DNA of 25,261 nucleotides from UMGS1370 sp963557065 (lineage in GTDB: Bacteria > Bacillota > Clostridia > Lachnospirales > Lachnospiraceae), in the NCBI GenBank assembly GCA_963557065.1, contig CAUWCT010000055.1, positions 1-25,261 of the forward strand. The letters run 5' to 3'. Made by a program: the position numbers and the translations under genes. Shown here piece by piece: positions 24,178-25,261 of this stretch (within the stretch, counting starts at the first letter, position 1; each line of letters begins with the position of its first letter). The notes under the pieces were generated by a model that saw only the letters and a list, made by a program, of their open reading frames with translations, was not told where the DNA came from and ran no database searches.

Positions 24178-24206
24178 TTGTTTTCACATACTAACAAACG
24201 TAAAAT
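24178..24206 (+). promoter_or_regulatory. ldh promoter with Rex-like dyad
   Basis: TTGTTT (24178-24183) and TAAAAT (24201-24206) are 17 bases apart. TTGTT (24178-24182) and AACAA (24193-24197) form an inverted pair overlapping the -35 and spacer. Rex, the NADH-sensing repressor of fermentation genes, binds TTGTTAAnnnnTTAACAA-like sites; here the spacing is two bases wider, so the match is weak. Confidence 0.5.
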
Positions 24207-24247
24207 GGAATTTAGTGAATCGGCGCTCTTTTGAAGGGAGATTGGCT

Positions 24248-25204
24248 ATGAAAGCAGATAAAAGAAAAGTTGTACTGGTAGGAACCGGAATGGTAGGCAT
24301 GAGTTATGCATATTGTTTATTAAACCAGACGGTTTGCGATGAACTGGTTTTAATTGATGTGAATAAAAAGAAAGCAGAAGGCGAGGCTATGGATTTAAAT
24401 CATGGCCTGGCCTTTGCTGCTTCTAATATGAAAATTTATGCGGGAGAATATGGAGACTGCCAGGATGCAGACATTGTTGTCATCTGTGCAGGGGTGGCCC
24501 AGAAACCTGGGGAGACAAGACTGGATTTATTAAAACGCAATGCAGAAGTATTTCGCTCCATTATTAATCCGGTGACAGAATCCGGGTTTAATGGAATCTT
24601 TCTGGTAGCGACCAATCCGGTAGATATTATGACCCGGATTACCTGTGAATTGTCCGGTTTTAACCCCAGAAGGGTTTTAGGGACCGGAACGGCGTTAGAT
24701 ACAGCCAGATTAAGATATTTGTTGGGAGAATATCTGCAGGCAGATCCCAGAAACATTCACGCATATGTGATAGGTGAGCATGGAGACAGTGAGTTTGTAC
24801 CATGGAGCCAGGCGATGCTGGCAACAAAACCAATTTTGACCCTTTGCAAAGAAGAAAAGCAGGAAAGAAAAGAGTCTTACTGCCAGCATTTGGAAGAGAT
24901 TGAAAAGGAAGTGCGGGAAGCTGCTTACCGGATCATTGAGGCAAAGAAAGCGACGTATTACGGAATCGGCATGGCAATGACCCGGATTACCAAGGCAATT
25001 TTAGGCGATGAGCACAGTGTTCTGACGGTATCGGCAATGCTTCGGGGAGAATATGGACAGAAAGATGTATTTATCGGCGTTCCATGCATTATTAATCAAA
25101 ACGGCATTCAAAAAGTCCTGACCTTGTCTTTGACCGACGAGGAAAGGGAAAAGCTGGCACAGTCCTGCAATACACTAAGAGAAAGCTATGAAGGGATTTT
25201 CTAG
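24248..25204 (+). CDS. ldh: L-lactate dehydrogenase
   Basis: The 318-residue enzyme reduces pyruvate to lactate with NADH. It has the Rossmann motif VGTGMVGMSYA at residues 11-21, AGVAQKPGETRLDL with Gln 85 at the substrate-specificity position (Gln in lactate, Arg in malate dehydrogenases), VATNPVDIMT, GTGTALDTARLRY and the catalytic His 178 in IGEHGDSEFVPW. I use ATG 24248, which has GAAGGGAG about 7 bases upstream; the frame is open from a GTG at 24215, but that has no ribosome site. Own promoter; a 12-base palindrome follows the stop. Confidence 0.95.
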   Translation: MKADKRKVVLVGTGMVGMSYAYCLLNQTVCDELVLIDVNKKKAEGEAMDLNHGLAFAASNMKIYAGEYGDCQDADIVVICAGVAQKPGETRLDLLKRNAEVFRSIINPVTESGFNGIFLVATNPVDIMTRITCELSGFNPRRVLGTGTALDTARLRYLLGEYLQADPRNIHAYVIGEHGDSEFVPWSQAMLATKPILTLCKEEKQERKESYCQHLEEIEKEVREAAYRIIEAKKATYYGIGMAMTRITKAILGDEHSVLTVSAMLRGEYGQKDVFIGVPCIINQNGIQKVLTLSLTDEEREKLAQSCNTLRESYEGIF

Positions 25205-25216
25205 TGTACTAGTACA
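25205..25216. other. 12-bp perfect palindrome after ldh
   Basis: TGTACTAGTACA directly follows the ldh stop codon. It is too short, and lacks a T-run, to be a good terminator. The role is unknown. The rest of the window to 25261 shows nothing I can name. Confidence 0.4.
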
Positions 25217-25261
25217 ACATTAAATAAATAACTAGCCAAATATCATGTATGGTGTTATACT

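Noticed and set aside
1..25261. CRISPR array, prophage, conjugative element or defence system
   Set aside because: No regularly spaced direct repeats, and no Cas, phage structural, relaxase or restriction-type proteins among the genes.

Overview
The window looks like a stretch of chromosome from a spore-forming, anaerobic Firmicute, most likely a Lachnospiraceae (Clostridium cluster XIVa) species. This is inferred from gene content: a clostridial-type pyruvate phosphate dikinase, a fused FeoA-FeoB, the cotJABC spore-coat operon, an MEP-pathway ispF, Mini-III/RlmB next to cysS, and purine-rich AGGAGG ribosome sites. I see no phage, transposase, integrase, CRISPR array or resistance gene. Most of the window is ordinary core genome; the interest lies in the regulatory DNA, in one broken regulator and in a few poorly characterised small genes.

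Layout. 1-3434: ppdK with a long structured leader and a terminator, then an intergenic palindromic repeat whose end is also found at the left edge of the window. 3435-6090: ferrous-iron transporter feoAB, followed by an unlisted 45-residue ORF. 6100-8924: a rightward operon of a Gfo/Idh/MocA oxidoreductase, a TPR protein and a DUF4037 nucleotidyltransferase-like protein. 8911-10850 (minus): an NhaC-family transporter preceded by a lysine riboswitch with its own promoter and terminator, so it is probably a lysine carrier. 10830-11952 (minus): cotJA-cotJB-cotJC. 12214-14025: a CPBP-family membrane protease and a family 2 glycosyltransferase. 14118-14774 (minus): a PAP2 phosphatase.

14960-19261 is a carbohydrate uptake module: an AraC-type regulator (minus) facing a solute-binding lipoprotein and two permeases. 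The module has no ATPase gene. The regulator carries an in-frame amber codon that removes its second helix-turn-helix, while the reading frame after the stop is intact. 19469-19622 (minus) holds tRNA-Met and tRNA-Val with a strong promoter. 20033-24149 is a rightward housekeeping cluster: lipid kinase, ispF, cysS, mrnC and rlmB, with cysS/mrnC and mrnC/rlmB overlapping. ldh has its own promoter at 24178-24206.

The points most worth checking are the lysine riboswitch-NhaC pairing, the amber-interrupted AraC gene, the dispersed palindromic repeat, the mutually exclusive hairpins in the ppdK leader, and the TPR-DUF4037 pair. All calls are by eye from sequence; no database search was run.
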